A stretch of 64,000 nt of DNA from Microvirga terrae (lineage in GTDB: Bacteria > Pseudomonadota > Alphaproteobacteria > Rhizobiales > Beijerinckiaceae). Below are positions 27,598-35,820 of the stretch, piece by piece. Position 1 is the first letter of the stretch; every line of letters begins with the position of its first letter. Where the stretch lies: assembly GCF_013307435.2 (NCBI RefSeq), contig NZ_CP102845.1, positions 62,001 through 126,000 of the forward strand. The letters are read 5' to 3'. Made by a program: the position numbers and the translations under genes. The notes under the pieces were generated by a model that was given only the letters and a program-made list of their open reading frames with translations, searched no databases and had not been told where the DNA came from.

Positions 27598-28191
27598 ATG
27601 GGTGAATCCCTCAAGACCTATACGGCCTTTGCCGGCCCGCGCCTGATCCGGTCAGGCCCGCTCCTCGCCGTCGCCGAAGCGACCAAGACGGCGCTGGACA
27701 GCGGCGAGACGGAGCCCGTCATCATTCTCGACGATGAGACCTGCCGGGTCGTGGAGGTGGATTTCCGGGGCACCCCCGAGGATGTGCGAGACCGGCTGAG
27801 CGCCGAATCCGGCACCGGTCCGGGCCCGTCCGAGCCCCGCGGTCCGGGCCGGCCCAGGCTCGGGGTCGTCGCCCGGGAGGTGACCCTGCTGCCGCGGCAC
27901 TGGGACTGGCTCAACGGCCAGCCGGGCGGTGCATCGGTCGCCCTGCGCAAGCTGGTCGAGGAAGCGCGGCGGGGCAGCGAAGGCCAGGACCGCGTTCGGC
28001 AGGCCCGGGAGGCGCTCTACCGCTTCATGGCGACCCTGGCGGGCAACGAAGCCGCTTTCGAGGAAGCCTCGCGCGCCCTCTTCGCCGGCGACCGGGCCCT
28101 GTTCATGGCCCTGATCCGGCTGTGGCCAAAGGATATCCGGGCCCATGCGGAGAGGCTGTCGGGCCCCGCCTTCGCGGGCGAGGCGGTCTAA
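27598..28191 (+). CDS. DUF2239 family protein
   Basis: The 197-residue protein matches DUF2239: N-terminal TYTAFAGPRLIRSGPLLAVA, an acidic middle with VIILDDETCRVVEVDFRG, then GRPRLGVVAREVTLLPRHWDWL and a helical C-terminus ending in AEAL-like repeats. The GRPRLGV...REVTLLPRHW region resembles a small DNA-binding or ribbon motif; with the paired palindromes upstream, autoregulation is plausible but inferred. GAGGA precedes ATG 27598. The biochemical function of DUF2239 is not known. Confidence 0.85.
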   Translation: MGESLKTYTAFAGPRLIRSGPLLAVAEATKTALDSGETEPVIILDDETCRVVEVDFRGTPEDVRDRLSAESGTGPGPSEPRGPGRPRLGVVAREVTLLPRHWDWLNGQPGGASVALRKLVEEARRGSEGQDRVRQAREALYRFMATLAGNEAAFEEASRALFAGDRALFMALIRLWPKDIRAHAERLSGPAFAGEAV

Positions 28192-28216
28192 ACCGTGAGG
28201 CGAGGCGCCCTGCCCT

Positions 28217-28325
28217 GGCGCATCGCGCGGACCCGGAGGGCTGCTCGAACGATGCGCTCCTCCAAGAGGCAGGAGCATTGGACCTGATTCCAAAAGGGGG
28301 TCCGTTTCTGGATCCGGCGCTCTAG
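28217..28325. repeat. Family-A palindromic repeat pair
   Basis: First hairpin: GCGCATCG (28218-28225) with CGATGCGC (28250-28257). Second, less perfect hairpin: GAGCATTGGA...CCAAAA with TTTCTGG...TCCGGCGCTC, ending in CTCTAG. The two-hairpin order is the same as inside the udgX-like gene. The CTAG at the right edge supplies the TAG stop of the minus-strand GNAT gene. Confidence 0.7.
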
Positions 28326-28861
28326 CGCACGAACATGATGGTCGGCTTGTCCTTGTAGGTCGTGCGGCGAAATTCCCGGTAGCCGCATTTCTCCGCCACC
28401 CGGATCGACGGCTCGTTCTCCGGTGCGATGATGCAGGCCGTGCGCACGGGACCGAAATGCCCCTCGCCCCAGGCGATCGCGGCGCGTGCGGCCTCGGTCG
28501 CGTAGCCCTTGCCGTGGCCGTGCGGCGCGATCACCCAGCCGATCTCCGGAACGCCCTCCAGGGACGGCTCGATCACGCGCCGGAAATCCGCGAAGCCGAC
28601 CTCGCCCATGAAACGGCCGCCTGCCTTCTCGGTCACGGCCCAGTAGCCGAAGCCCAACAGGGCCCAATGGCCGACATAGCGCACCAGCCGGGACCAGACC
28701 TCCTCCTGCGTCGATGGCTTGCCGCCGATGAAGCGCGTGATCTCCGGATCGCTCCAGAGGGCGAGGCAATCGGCGAGGTCGTCGACCCTGTGGCCGCGCA
28801 GCACGAGGCGCTCTGTCTCAAGGGTCGGGATGGAGGGGGACGCTGAGGAGGCAGTGTGCAT
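28322..28861 (-). CDS. GNAT family N-acetyltransferase (RimJ/RimL type)
   Basis: The 179-residue protein starts with LETERLVLRGHRVDDLADCLALW, the RimJ-like pattern, has the acetyl-CoA loop in HGHGKGYATEAARAAI and ends with SIRVAEKCGYREFRRTTYKD. Its substrate may be a protein N-terminus or a small amine. The final TAG codon belongs to the edge of a palindromic repeat. Confidence 0.85.
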   Translation of the reverse strand: MHTASSASPSIPTLETERLVLRGHRVDDLADCLALWSDPEITRFIGGKPSTQEEVWSRLVRYVGHWALLGFGYWAVTEKAGGRFMGEVGFADFRRVIEPSLEGVPEIGWVIAPHGHGKGYATEAARAAIAWGEGHFGPVRTACIIAPENEPSIRVAEKCGYREFRRTTYKDKPTIMFVR

Positions 28862-28968
28862 CGGTTCGATCGTGTCGGGACCCTTCCTGCGATCTCTGCA
28901 TAACGGCCCCGGTCCCGCAAGGCCCCGCGCGTTCGGCACGCCGGGCCCGGCCCGGAAGCGGGCATGGC

Positions 28969-29613
28969 CTACAGCAAGCCGGCCCCCACGTTCACCGCCA
29001 GGGCCAGGATGGTCGTGTTGAACAGGAACGACAGGATCGTATGGGCCAGCACCAGGCGGCGCATGCGCCGGGACACGATGACCACGTCGGAGGTCTGCGC
29101 AGCCGCGCCCAGGTTGAACGAGAAATACAGGCAGTCCCAGTAATCGGGCCGGTCCTCGTGGGGAAAGGCCAAGCCCCGCCTCTCGCCCTTGTCGCCGTAA
29201 TATTCATGCGCGTAGTGGATGGCGTAGATCGTGTGCACGAAAAACCACGAGCACAGAATGGTGAGGCCCGCGATGGTCAGGTGGAAGCCCTGCCGATCGG
29301 CCGGGGTCGCCTGGATGTTGGTCAGTTCGACCGCGATGGCCGCGAGGCTCGCCACGGACGCGGCGAGCGTCAGGACGAGCACGACGACGGCGCTCTCGTC
29401 CTCCTGGGCGGCGCGCTCCTGCATCTGGGTCGTGGAGGAGCGCAGGGCCATGGTCCAGGCGAGAAGGAGATAGCACGCCACCCCGATGTCCCAGGCCACG
29501 AGCATCCGGGAATTCACCGGCCAGGACGATGGCAGGAGCATGAAGACCAGGAGCGTCGCGAGGGCGGAGCCGAGCAGCCTCGGACGCAGGCGGGCCTGCA
29601 AGGGAATCGACAT
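28969..29613 (-). CDS. DUF1345 family membrane protein
   Basis: The protein (about 214 residues) has five to six membrane helices and the family's conserved YWDCLYFSFNLGAAAQTSDV with FVHTIYAIHYAHEYY. This ends in TILSFLFNTTILALAVN, like the ion-channel-like pore region noted in DUF1345. ATG 29613 is preceded directly by an in-frame GTG. Function unknown. Confidence 0.82.
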   Translation of the reverse strand: MSIPLQARLRPRLLGSALATLLVFMLLPSSWPVNSRMLVAWDIGVACYLLLAWTMALRSSTTQMQERAAQEDESAVVVLVLTLAASVASLAAIAVELTNIQATPADRQGFHLTIAGLTILCSWFFVHTIYAIHYAHEYYGDKGERRGLAFPHEDRPDYWDCLYFSFNLGAAAQTSDVVIVSRRMRRLVLAHTILSFLFNTTILALAVNVGAGLL

Positions 29614-29703
29614 CACACACCTGCGATCCGAACGGGATGGAGCCTCTGGAGCCTGGCACGACCTGTCCTAGATCACCAAGCCTATCCACAAAAGGAGATC
29701 GCG

Positions 29704-30126
29704 ATGAACCGCAAGGCAAGAGCTGTTTGGCAGGGTACGGGCAAGGAGGGCAGCGGCCATCTCACGTCCGATTCCGGCGTTCTGTCCTCGACGCCGTATT
29801 CCTTCAAGACCCGGTTCGAGAACGAGAAGGGCACGAACCCGGAGGAGCTGATCGCCGCCGCCCATGCCGGCTGCTTCACCATGGCGCTCGCCTTCCAGCT
29901 CCAGGGCGCCGGCTTCACGCCGACCGAGCTTGCCACGGAGGCGGTTGTCTCCCTCGAGCAGGAGGGCAGCGGCTTCGCGATCAGGAAATCGGCCCTGACG
30001 CTCAACGCCAACGTGCCGGGTATCGACCGGGCCAAGTTCGAGGAGCTCGCCCGCGCGGCGGAGAAGAACTGCCCGGTCTCCAAGGTGCTCAACGCCGAAA
30101 TCACCATGGAATTCACGCTGGCCTGA
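29704..30126 (+). CDS. OsmC family peroxiredoxin
   Basis: The 140-residue protein is OsmC length and has both redox cysteines: Cys57 in AAAHAGCFTMAL and Cys123 in EKNCPVSKVL, plus the GTNPEELI motif before the first. It reduces organic hydroperoxides with thiols. GGAGATC lies before ATG 29704. A single-gene unit ending at a family-B repeat that may act as transcript end. Confidence 0.9.
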   Translation: MNRKARAVWQGTGKEGSGHLTSDSGVLSSTPYSFKTRFENEKGTNPEELIAAAHAGCFTMALAFQLQGAGFTPTELATEAVVSLEQEGSGFAIRKSALTLNANVPGIDRAKFEELARAAEKNCPVSKVLNAEITMEFTLA

Positions 30127-30136
30127 GTCCTCCGAC

Positions 30137-30227
30137 CGTCATCACCGGCCCCGTGCCGGTGATCTCGATCGAATGAGGCGCTGCGCTTTTCTGTATTGGG
30201 ATCCCCGGGACAAGCCCGGGGATGACG
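30137..30227 (+). repeat. Family-B palindromic repeat, copy 3
   Basis: CGTCATCACCGG...CCGGTGATCTCGA, a spacer of about 35 bases, then GGGATCCCCGGGACAAGC with CCCGGGGATGACG. The right hairpin has compensatory changes (GGCC to CCCC with GGGG opposite), so pairing is kept while sequence drifts. It sits between the stops of convergent genes. Confidence 0.8.
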
Positions 30228-30244
30228 TGACAGGAAAACCAAGC

Positions 30245-31228
30245 CTACATGGCGGCCTTCTTGTAGCTGTCGATGACGGCCTGCCCGTCGGGGCCGGCCT
30301 TCTTCAGCCAGTCCTGCGTCAGCTGCTCGCCGACCTTCTGCAGGCCCGCCTTGAGCTCGGGGCTTGGGGGCTGCACCTTCATGCCCTTCGCGGTCATCTG
30401 GTCGACATACCACTTGGTCTTTTCCTGAGCGGTCTTCCAGCCGCGCTCCTCGGCGGTCCTGGCGGCCTTCAGAACGGCCTCCTGGGTCGGCTTGTCGAGG
30501 GCGTCGAAGGCCGCCTTGTTGACGAAGGTCAGGTTCTTCGGGATCCAGGCCTGCGTGTCGTAGAAGTGCGAGAGCGATTCCCACACCTTTGAATCGTAGC
30601 CCGTGGCGCCGGAGGTCATGAAGGTGTTGACCACCCCGGTGGCGAGCGCCTGCGGCAGGTCCGCCGCCTGGACGGTGACCGGCTGCGCGCCGACGAGCTC
30701 GGCGATGCGCGCGGTGCCGGGATTGTAGGAGCGCCACTTCACCCCTTTGAGATCCTCGACGGTGTTGATGTCCTTCTTGGCGAAGATCCCCTGCGGGGGC
30801 CACGGCACCGCGAACAGCAGCATCAGGCCCTGGCTCGCGAACTTCTTCTCGATGGCCGGCTTCTGCACGTCCCAGAGCTTCTTTGCCTGGTCGAACGAGG
30901 TGGCGAGGAACGGCACCACGTCGAGACCGTAGACCGGATCCTCGTTCTCGTGCAGGGACATCAGCACCTCGCCGGCCTGGGCCTGTCCGGTCTGCACCGC
31001 GCGCTTGATCTCCGGCGCCTTGAAGAGCGAGGCGTTCGCATGGACGGTGACCTGCAGCTTGCCGCCGGTCGCGTCGGCCACGTCCTTGGCGAAGGCGTTG
31101 AGGTTTTCGGTGTGGAAATTGTCCGGCGGATAGGCGGCCGGCAGGTTCCACTTGGTCTGGGCCAGGGCGGGCGCTGCCATGAGCAGGGCTCCCGCGAGGC
31201 TCAAGCCGAAGCGCGTCATGTGTCTCAT
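30245..31228 (-). CDS. TRAP transporter solute-binding subunit (DctP family)
   Basis: The 327-residue protein has a signal peptide (FGLSLAGALLMAAPALA, cut before QTKW) and the DctP fold. The ligand Arg region is KGVKWRSYNPGTARIAEL, followed by ADLPQALATGVVNTFMTS. It captures an organic acid in the periplasm for the QM pump. GGGAGA stands seven bases before ATG 31228. Last gene of the Q-M-P operon; the ligand cannot be told. Confidence 0.9.
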   Translation of the reverse strand: MRHMTRFGLSLAGALLMAAPALAQTKWNLPAAYPPDNFHTENLNAFAKDVADATGGKLQVTVHANASLFKAPEIKRAVQTGQAQAGEVLMSLHENEDPVYGLDVVPFLATSFDQAKKLWDVQKPAIEKKFASQGLMLLFAVPWPPQGIFAKKDINTVEDLKGVKWRSYNPGTARIAELVGAQPVTVQAADLPQALATGVVNTFMTSGATGYDSKVWESLSHFYDTQAWIPKNLTFVNKAAFDALDKPTQEAVLKAARTAEERGWKTAQEKTKWYVDQMTAKGMKVQPPSPELKAGLQKVGEQLTQDWLKKAGPDGQAVIDSYKKAAM

Positions 31229-31261
31229 CGTTCGTCTCCCTCTGGTTTTGTGTGAACGGGT

Positions 31262-32569
31262 TTAATCCGGGAAAGCCATCTGCGGCAGCACCATCACGAT
31301 GCTCGGAAACACCGTGATGATCGCGACCGCCGCGACGAGCAGGAAGAAGAACGGCAGCGAGGCCAGCGCCACCGTGTTCGAATCCTTGCCCGACATGGTC
31401 TGCAGCACGAAGAGGTTGAAGCCGACCGGCGGCGAGACCTCGGCCATCTCGACCACGAGAATGAGGAAGATGCCGAACCAGATCAGGTCGAAGCCCGCGG
31501 TCTTTACCATCGGGATCACCACCGCGGTGGTGAGCACGATCATCGAGATGCCGTCGAGCGCCGTGCCGAGCAGGATGTACATGACTGTGAGGGCCGCGAT
31601 GAGCGCGTAGGGCGAGAGGTGCAGGCCGTCGACCCAGGAGGCGAGCGCCTGGGGAATGCCCGTATAGGCCATGGACGTCGACATGAAGGAGGCGCCGGCC
31701 AGGATCAGCATGATCATGCAGGTGATGCGCGTCGTTCCCATCACGCTGGCCCAGAACGAGTCCCAGGACAGGGAGCCCGACCACCAGGCGATCGCCAGCG
31801 AGCCGAGCACGCCCCAGGCGGCGCATTCCGTCGCGGTCGCCCAGCCGAGCAGCAGGGTGAGGAAGACGAGGGCAATCAGGAGCGCGACCGGGATGAGATT
31901 GGTCGATTCCTTCAGCTTCTCGCGAAAGCTCATCCTGGGCTCGGGCGGCGGAGACTTCTGCGGGTTGGCGAGCGACCACACGGCGATATAGCCGGAATAG
32001 AGCGCCATCACGAGCAATCCCGGCAGGAAGCCCGCGAGGAAGATCTGGATGATCGACACGTTGGCCGCCACCGCATAGACCACCATGGTGATCGAAGGCG
32101 GGATGAGGATCCCGAGCGTCCCGGCGCCGGCCAGGCTCCCGAGGCTCACCATGTCGTCATAGCCGCGCTTCTTCAGCTCGGGCAGGGCGATCTTGGCCAC
32201 CGTCGCGCAGGTGGCGGCGGACGAGCCGGAGACCGACCCGAAGATCCCGCAGGCGAGCACGTTCACGTGCATGAGCCGTCCCGGCAGCCAGTTGAGCCAG
32301 GGCGCGAGACCGCGGAACATCTCCTCGGACAGTTTCGTCCGGAACAGGATCTCGCCCATCCAGATGAAGAGCGGAAGCGCCGCCAGCGTCCATGAGGCGG
32401 AATTGCCCCAGATCGTGGTGGCGAGCACCGAGCCCGCCGGAATGCCCCCGCCTACGAACTGCATCCCGACCCAGCCGCAGGCCATCAGCGCGATGGCGAT
32501 CCAGACGCCGCCGGCGAGCAGCACGGCGAGCAGCAGGAGCAGCAGCCCCGAGATCTCGATGAGTTCCAT
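31262..32569 (-). CDS. TRAP transporter large permease (DctM family)
   Basis: The 435-residue protein has about 12 hydrophobic helices and the DctM motifs: AATCATVAKIALPELKKRGYD in parts, SLAGAGTLGILIPPSITMVVY and EVSPPVGFNLFVLQ. It is the ion-coupled permease. The ATG is 6 bases after the DctQ stop, so the pair is translated together. Confidence 0.92.
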   Translation of the reverse strand: MELIEISGLLLLLLAVLLAGGVWIAIALMACGWVGMQFVGGGIPAGSVLATTIWGNSASWTLAALPLFIWMGEILFRTKLSEEMFRGLAPWLNWLPGRLMHVNVLACGIFGSVSGSSAATCATVAKIALPELKKRGYDDMVSLGSLAGAGTLGILIPPSITMVVYAVAANVSIIQIFLAGFLPGLLVMALYSGYIAVWSLANPQKSPPPEPRMSFREKLKESTNLIPVALLIALVFLTLLLGWATATECAAWGVLGSLAIAWWSGSLSWDSFWASVMGTTRITCMIMLILAGASFMSTSMAYTGIPQALASWVDGLHLSPYALIAALTVMYILLGTALDGISMIVLTTAVVIPMVKTAGFDLIWFGIFLILVVEMAEVSPPVGFNLFVLQTMSGKDSNTVALASLPFFFLLVAAVAIITVFPSIVMVLPQMAFPD

Positions 32570-32575
32570 GACGCC

Positions 32576-33121
32576 TTACACTCCGCTCTGGATCGCGCGC
32601 TCGACCACTTCTTCGGCCGTGGTGGCGGGTGGCTTCTCGTAGCGCGGATCGCCGCCGCGCAGCACGTGGACGAACTCGTCGAGGAAGGCGATGAACAGGA
32701 TCACGAGACCGGCCGCATAGCCGACCTGCGGGATCCAGAGCGGGATCGCCAGCACGCCCTGCGCCATGTCGTTGAAGCGCCAGCTGTCATAGGTGAGCAC
32801 GACCGCGTGCCAGGCGAAGAAGCCCACGAAGCCGAGGCCGATCACCAGCGAGAACATCTCGAGCCACCAGCGGGCCGGGCCGCGCACGCGGTCCGTGAGA
32901 AGACCGACCCGGATCATCTCGCCGGAGCGGAAGGTATGGGCGAGGCCCAGGAACGCCATCGCGGCCATGGACCAGGAGGCGAGATCGTCGCCGGCCGGGA
33001 TGTTGACGCCGATACCCCGCCCCAGAGAGAGGCCCATCATCAGCAGAAAGATGACGAGGAGGAACAGGCCCGCGAGGTAACCTGAGACGCGGTAGAGACC
33101 GTCGAGAAAAGTGCGGATCAT
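32576..33121 (-). CDS. TRAP transporter small permease (DctQ family)
   Basis: The 181-residue protein has four membrane helices and the DctQ pattern (LASWSMAAMAFLGLAHTFRSGEMIRV in parts). ATG 33121 begins the family sequence; a longer frame from 33172 lacks similarity. It is the first gene of the TRAP operon. No regulator is next to the operon. Confidence 0.9.
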   Translation of the reverse strand: MIRTFLDGLYRVSGYLAGLFLLVIFLLMMGLSLGRGIGVNIPAGDDLASWSMAAMAFLGLAHTFRSGEMIRVGLLTDRVRGPARWWLEMFSLVIGLGFVGFFAWHAVVLTYDSWRFNDMAQGVLAIPLWIPQVGYAAGLVILFIAFLDEFVHVLRGGDPRYEKPPATTAEEVVERAIQSGV

Positions 33122-33324
33122 GCAGTCCGTTTCGGGCGTTCGGCAGGGAGGCGCGGCCAAGTCTAGGGGCATTCACGACAGGCGCAAGTGCTTCCTTGAT
33201 GCCACTTGCACAGGCGTTGAGCAGAACCTGAGAGACTGCCCATTGTCCGGACAGAACCAATCATCAACTTCGCCGTTGAGAGGGGAGAAGTGACTGTGCG
33301 TCACGGATAAATCAGGAGGAATTC

Positions 33325-33918
33325 ATGGCTTCGAAGCATCTTGTGCTGGCGCTCCTCGGAACGGCCCTGGCATCGGCCCCGGCCCTTGCCCAGACCCAGC
33401 CGTCCAGCTCATCGGCAAGCCCGAGCGCCGCGGCATCGTCCATGTCCTCGGGCAACTGGATGACTCAGGAACAGCCGGGACAATGGCGCGCCTCCAAGCT
33501 TGAGGGCTTGGACGTCTACAACAACAACAACGAGAAGGTCGGCGACATCAGCGAGATTCTCGTGGATCAGAGCGGCAAGATCCAGGCTGTCGTCGTCGGC
33601 GTCGGCGGGTTCCTCGGCATGGGCGAACACGACGTGGCCGTCCCCTTCGACCAGATCAAGTTCGTCAACGAGCCGCGCGCCAATGCGACGGCCTCGAACA
33701 CCACGACCAGAACGGCCGGCATGAGCGGCAACAACGCCGGTACAACGGCCGGCACGACCACGACCGCGCCGGCCACCACCGGTTCGACCGCGAGCTCCAC
33801 CGCGTCGAACGCCAATGCGGCCAATGCCAACGCGAACCGGTCGGCTCCCGATCATGCCATGCTGGACATGACCAAGGACCAGCTGAAGGCTGCGCCGGAG
33901 TTCAAGTACAGCCGCTAA
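33325..33918 (+). CDS. Exported PRC-barrel domain protein
   Basis: The 197-residue protein has a signal peptide (LVLALLGTALASAPALA, cut before QTQPS), a PRC-barrel (about 50-115: WRASKLEGLDVYNNNNEKVGDISEIL in parts, then VVVGVGGFLGMGEHDVAVPF), a Thr/Ala/Asn low-complexity linker (about 118-170) and a short conserved tail (MLDMTKDQLKAAPEFKY). AGGAGGAATTC precedes the ATG. The linker is rich in near-perfect codon repeats. Function in the periplasm unknown. Confidence 0.85.
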   Translation: MASKHLVLALLGTALASAPALAQTQPSSSSASPSAAASSMSSGNWMTQEQPGQWRASKLEGLDVYNNNNEKVGDISEILVDQSGKIQAVVVGVGGFLGMGEHDVAVPFDQIKFVNEPRANATASNTTTRTAGMSGNNAGTTAGTTTTAPATTGSTASSTASNANAANANANRSAPDHAMLDMTKDQLKAAPEFKYSR

Positions 33919-33937
33919 GTTCGGCCACAGAACGAGA

Positions 33938-33962
33938 AAGGGGCCCGGCGGGCCCCTTTTTT
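33938..33962 (+). terminator. Rho-independent terminator of the PRC-barrel gene
   Basis: AGGGGCCCG - GC - GGGCCCCT followed by TTTTT; a textbook terminator 20 bases past the stop. With A residues before it, it may also end the convergent HhH gene. Confidence 0.9.
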
Positions 33963-33969
33963 CGGCTGC

Positions 33970-34338
33970 TTACGATTTCTGGTGCGCGATGATCCGATCC
34001 TTGATCGCATCATAGGCGTTCTGCGGGATGATCTTCTTGTCCACGAGCTCGTTCTTGGCCCGGTAGGGACGTCCCTTGATGATGGCCTCCGCCCGGGCCT
34101 CGCCGATCTGGGGCAGCTTGTCGAGCTGATCCTTGGGCGCCGTATTGATGTCGATCAGGGCGCTCGTGGCGGCTGTCGTATTGGGCATCGGTTTCGCCGC
34201 GGCCGGCGCGGGGGCGGTCACCGGCGGCTTTGCCGCCGGGCCGGGAGAGGCGGCCCCGGGGGCGGCCGTCTGCGCGAGAACCGGAGAGGCAAGCAGGGAT
34301 CCGAGAGCGACCAGCGCTCCGAGATGGGACAGACGCAT
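33970..34338 (-). CDS. Exported helix-hairpin-helix protein (ComEA-like)
   Basis: The 122-residue protein has a signal peptide (LSHLGALVALGSLLASPVLA), an Ala/Pro linker (about 22-60) and a HhH domain: LIDINTAPKDQLDKLPQIGEARAEAII, then KNELVDKKIIPQNAYDAIK. The INTA...LPQIG pattern is that of ComEA-type DNA-binding domains. Natural transformation genes are not nearby, so DNA uptake is only a possibility. ATG 34338 has GAGG upstream. Confidence 0.82.
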   Translation of the reverse strand: MRLSHLGALVALGSLLASPVLAQTAAPGAASPGPAAKPPVTAPAPAAAKPMPNTTAATSALIDINTAPKDQLDKLPQIGEARAEAIIKGRPYRAKNELVDKKIIPQNAYDAIKDRIIAHQKS

Positions 34339-34605
34339 CGTAACCTCCTCTGGCCGGATCCTTTCTGAAGACGTTCGGTCCGGCTTCATCAACCTACACA
34401 ATCAACGCGGACCGGCGCCTGAACGATCCGTTTTCTGGGGTTCATGGTCCTGACGGGCCCGTGGCGGTCCGTTCCCGTCCACCGCTCCAGGCCGAGTTTC
34501 GGCGCACGGGCCCTCCGGCGATGCGACCTCCCGCCCCTCTCCTGGGTCTCGCCTTCCCGCCGCGACCGTGCTAGAACAAAACACGAACAATTCTGCTGGA
34601 AGACC

Positions 34606-35820
34606 ATGGACGAGAAGCTTTCGAAGAAGCTGCGCATCCTGGCGGACGCGGCCAAATACGACGCCTCCTGCTCCTCCTCCGGTGCGCCCAAGCGCAAGGC
34701 GGACGCGGGAGGTCTCGGCTCGACCGAGGGGAGCGGCATCTGCCACGCCTACACGCCGGACGGGCGCTGCGTGTCGCTGCTCAAGATCCTGCTCACCAAT
34801 TACTGCCTGTTCGACTGCGCCTATTGCGTGAACAGGCGCTCGTCGAACGTGAAGCGGGCGAAATTCTCCGTCGACGAGGTGGTGACGCTCACCATCGAGT
34901 TCTACAAGCGCAACTATATCGAGGGCCTGTTCCTGTCGTCGGGCATCATCCGCTCGCCCGACTACACCATGGAGCAGATGCTGCTCGTGGCCAAGAAGCT
35001 GCGGCGCGACCACGGCTTTCGCGGCTACATCCACCTGAAGACCATCCCCGAGGCGAGCCCCTGGCTCATCGAGGAGGCGGGCCTGTGGGCCGACCGCCTG
35101 TCGATCAACCTCGAGCTGCCGACGGAAAGGAGCCTGGAGCGCCTCGCGCCCGAGAAGGACGGCGCCTCCATCGAGACCGCCATGGCGCAGATGTTCGAGC
35201 GCATCGAGGAGGCCCGCGAGGAGCGCCGACACTTCTCGCCGGCGGGCCAGACCACCCAGATGATCGTCGGCGCGGACGAGACCACGGACGCGGACGTGCT
35301 GCGCACCTCGGCCAAGCTCTACGGCCATTACGACATGAAGCGCGTCTATTATTCCGCCTTCAGCCCGATTCCGGATTCGAGCGCCATCCTGCCGCTGAAA
35401 TCGCCGCCGCTCATGCGCGAGAGCAGGCTGTACCAGGCCGATTGGCTGCTGCGCTATTACGGCTTCGACGTGGACGAGATCGCGTCCGGGGGCGAGAAGG
35501 GCATGCTCGACCTCGACGTGGATCCGAAGCTCGCCTGGGCGCTGAAGAACCGCCATCGCTTTCCCGTCGACGTGAACCGGGCCGACCGCGAGATGCTGCT
35601 GCGCGTGCCGGGCCTCGGCGCCCGGGCGGTCGACAAGATCGTGGTGGCCCGCAAGCACACGACCCTGCGCCTGGAGGATGTCGCCCGCCTTACCTCGGGT
35701 CTCAAGCGCGCCAAGCCGTTCCTCATCACGGCCGACCATCATCCGAAAGCCAGACTCGATACCCTCGACCTGCGCGAGCGGCTGATCGAGAAGCCGGAGC
35801 AGCTGAGCCTGTTCGGATGA
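34606..35820 (+). CDS. Putative DNA modification/repair radical SAM protein
   Basis: The 404-residue protein has the radical SAM cluster motif Cys67-x3-Cys71-x2-Cys74 in NYCLFDCAYCVNR, the family lead GICHAYTPDGRCVSLLKIL, the barrel strand LFLSSGIIRSPDYT and a C-terminal helix-hairpin-helix (MLLRVPGLGARAVDKIVVAR). This is the group named putative DNA modification/repair radical SAM protein and it is nearly always paired with a DUF4130/UdgX gene, as here (ATGA overlap). The reaction is not known; the HhH suggests DNA contact. Confidence 0.88.
   Translation: MDEKLSKKLRILADAAKYDASCSSSGAPKRKADAGGLGSTEGSGICHAYTPDGRCVSLLKILLTNYCLFDCAYCVNRRSSNVKRAKFSVDEVVTLTIEFYKRNYIEGLFLSSGIIRSPDYTMEQMLLVAKKLRRDHGFRGYIHLKTIPEASPWLIEEAGLWADRLSINLELPTERSLERLAPEKDGASIETAMAQMFERIEEAREERRHFSPAGQTTQMIVGADETTDADVLRTSAKLYGHYDMKRVYYSAFSPIPDSSAILPLKSPPLMRESRLYQADWLLRYYGFDVDEIASGGEKGMLDLDVDPKLAWALKNRHRFPVDVNRADREMLLRVPGLGARAVDKIVVARKHTTLRLEDVARLTSGLKRAKPFLITADHHPKARLDTLDLRERLIEKPEQLSLFG

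Noticed and set aside
33690..33840. Tandem repeat or phase-variable tract in the PRC-barrel gene
   Set aside because: It is Thr/Ala/Asn codon low complexity without an exact repeated unit long enough for slippage control.
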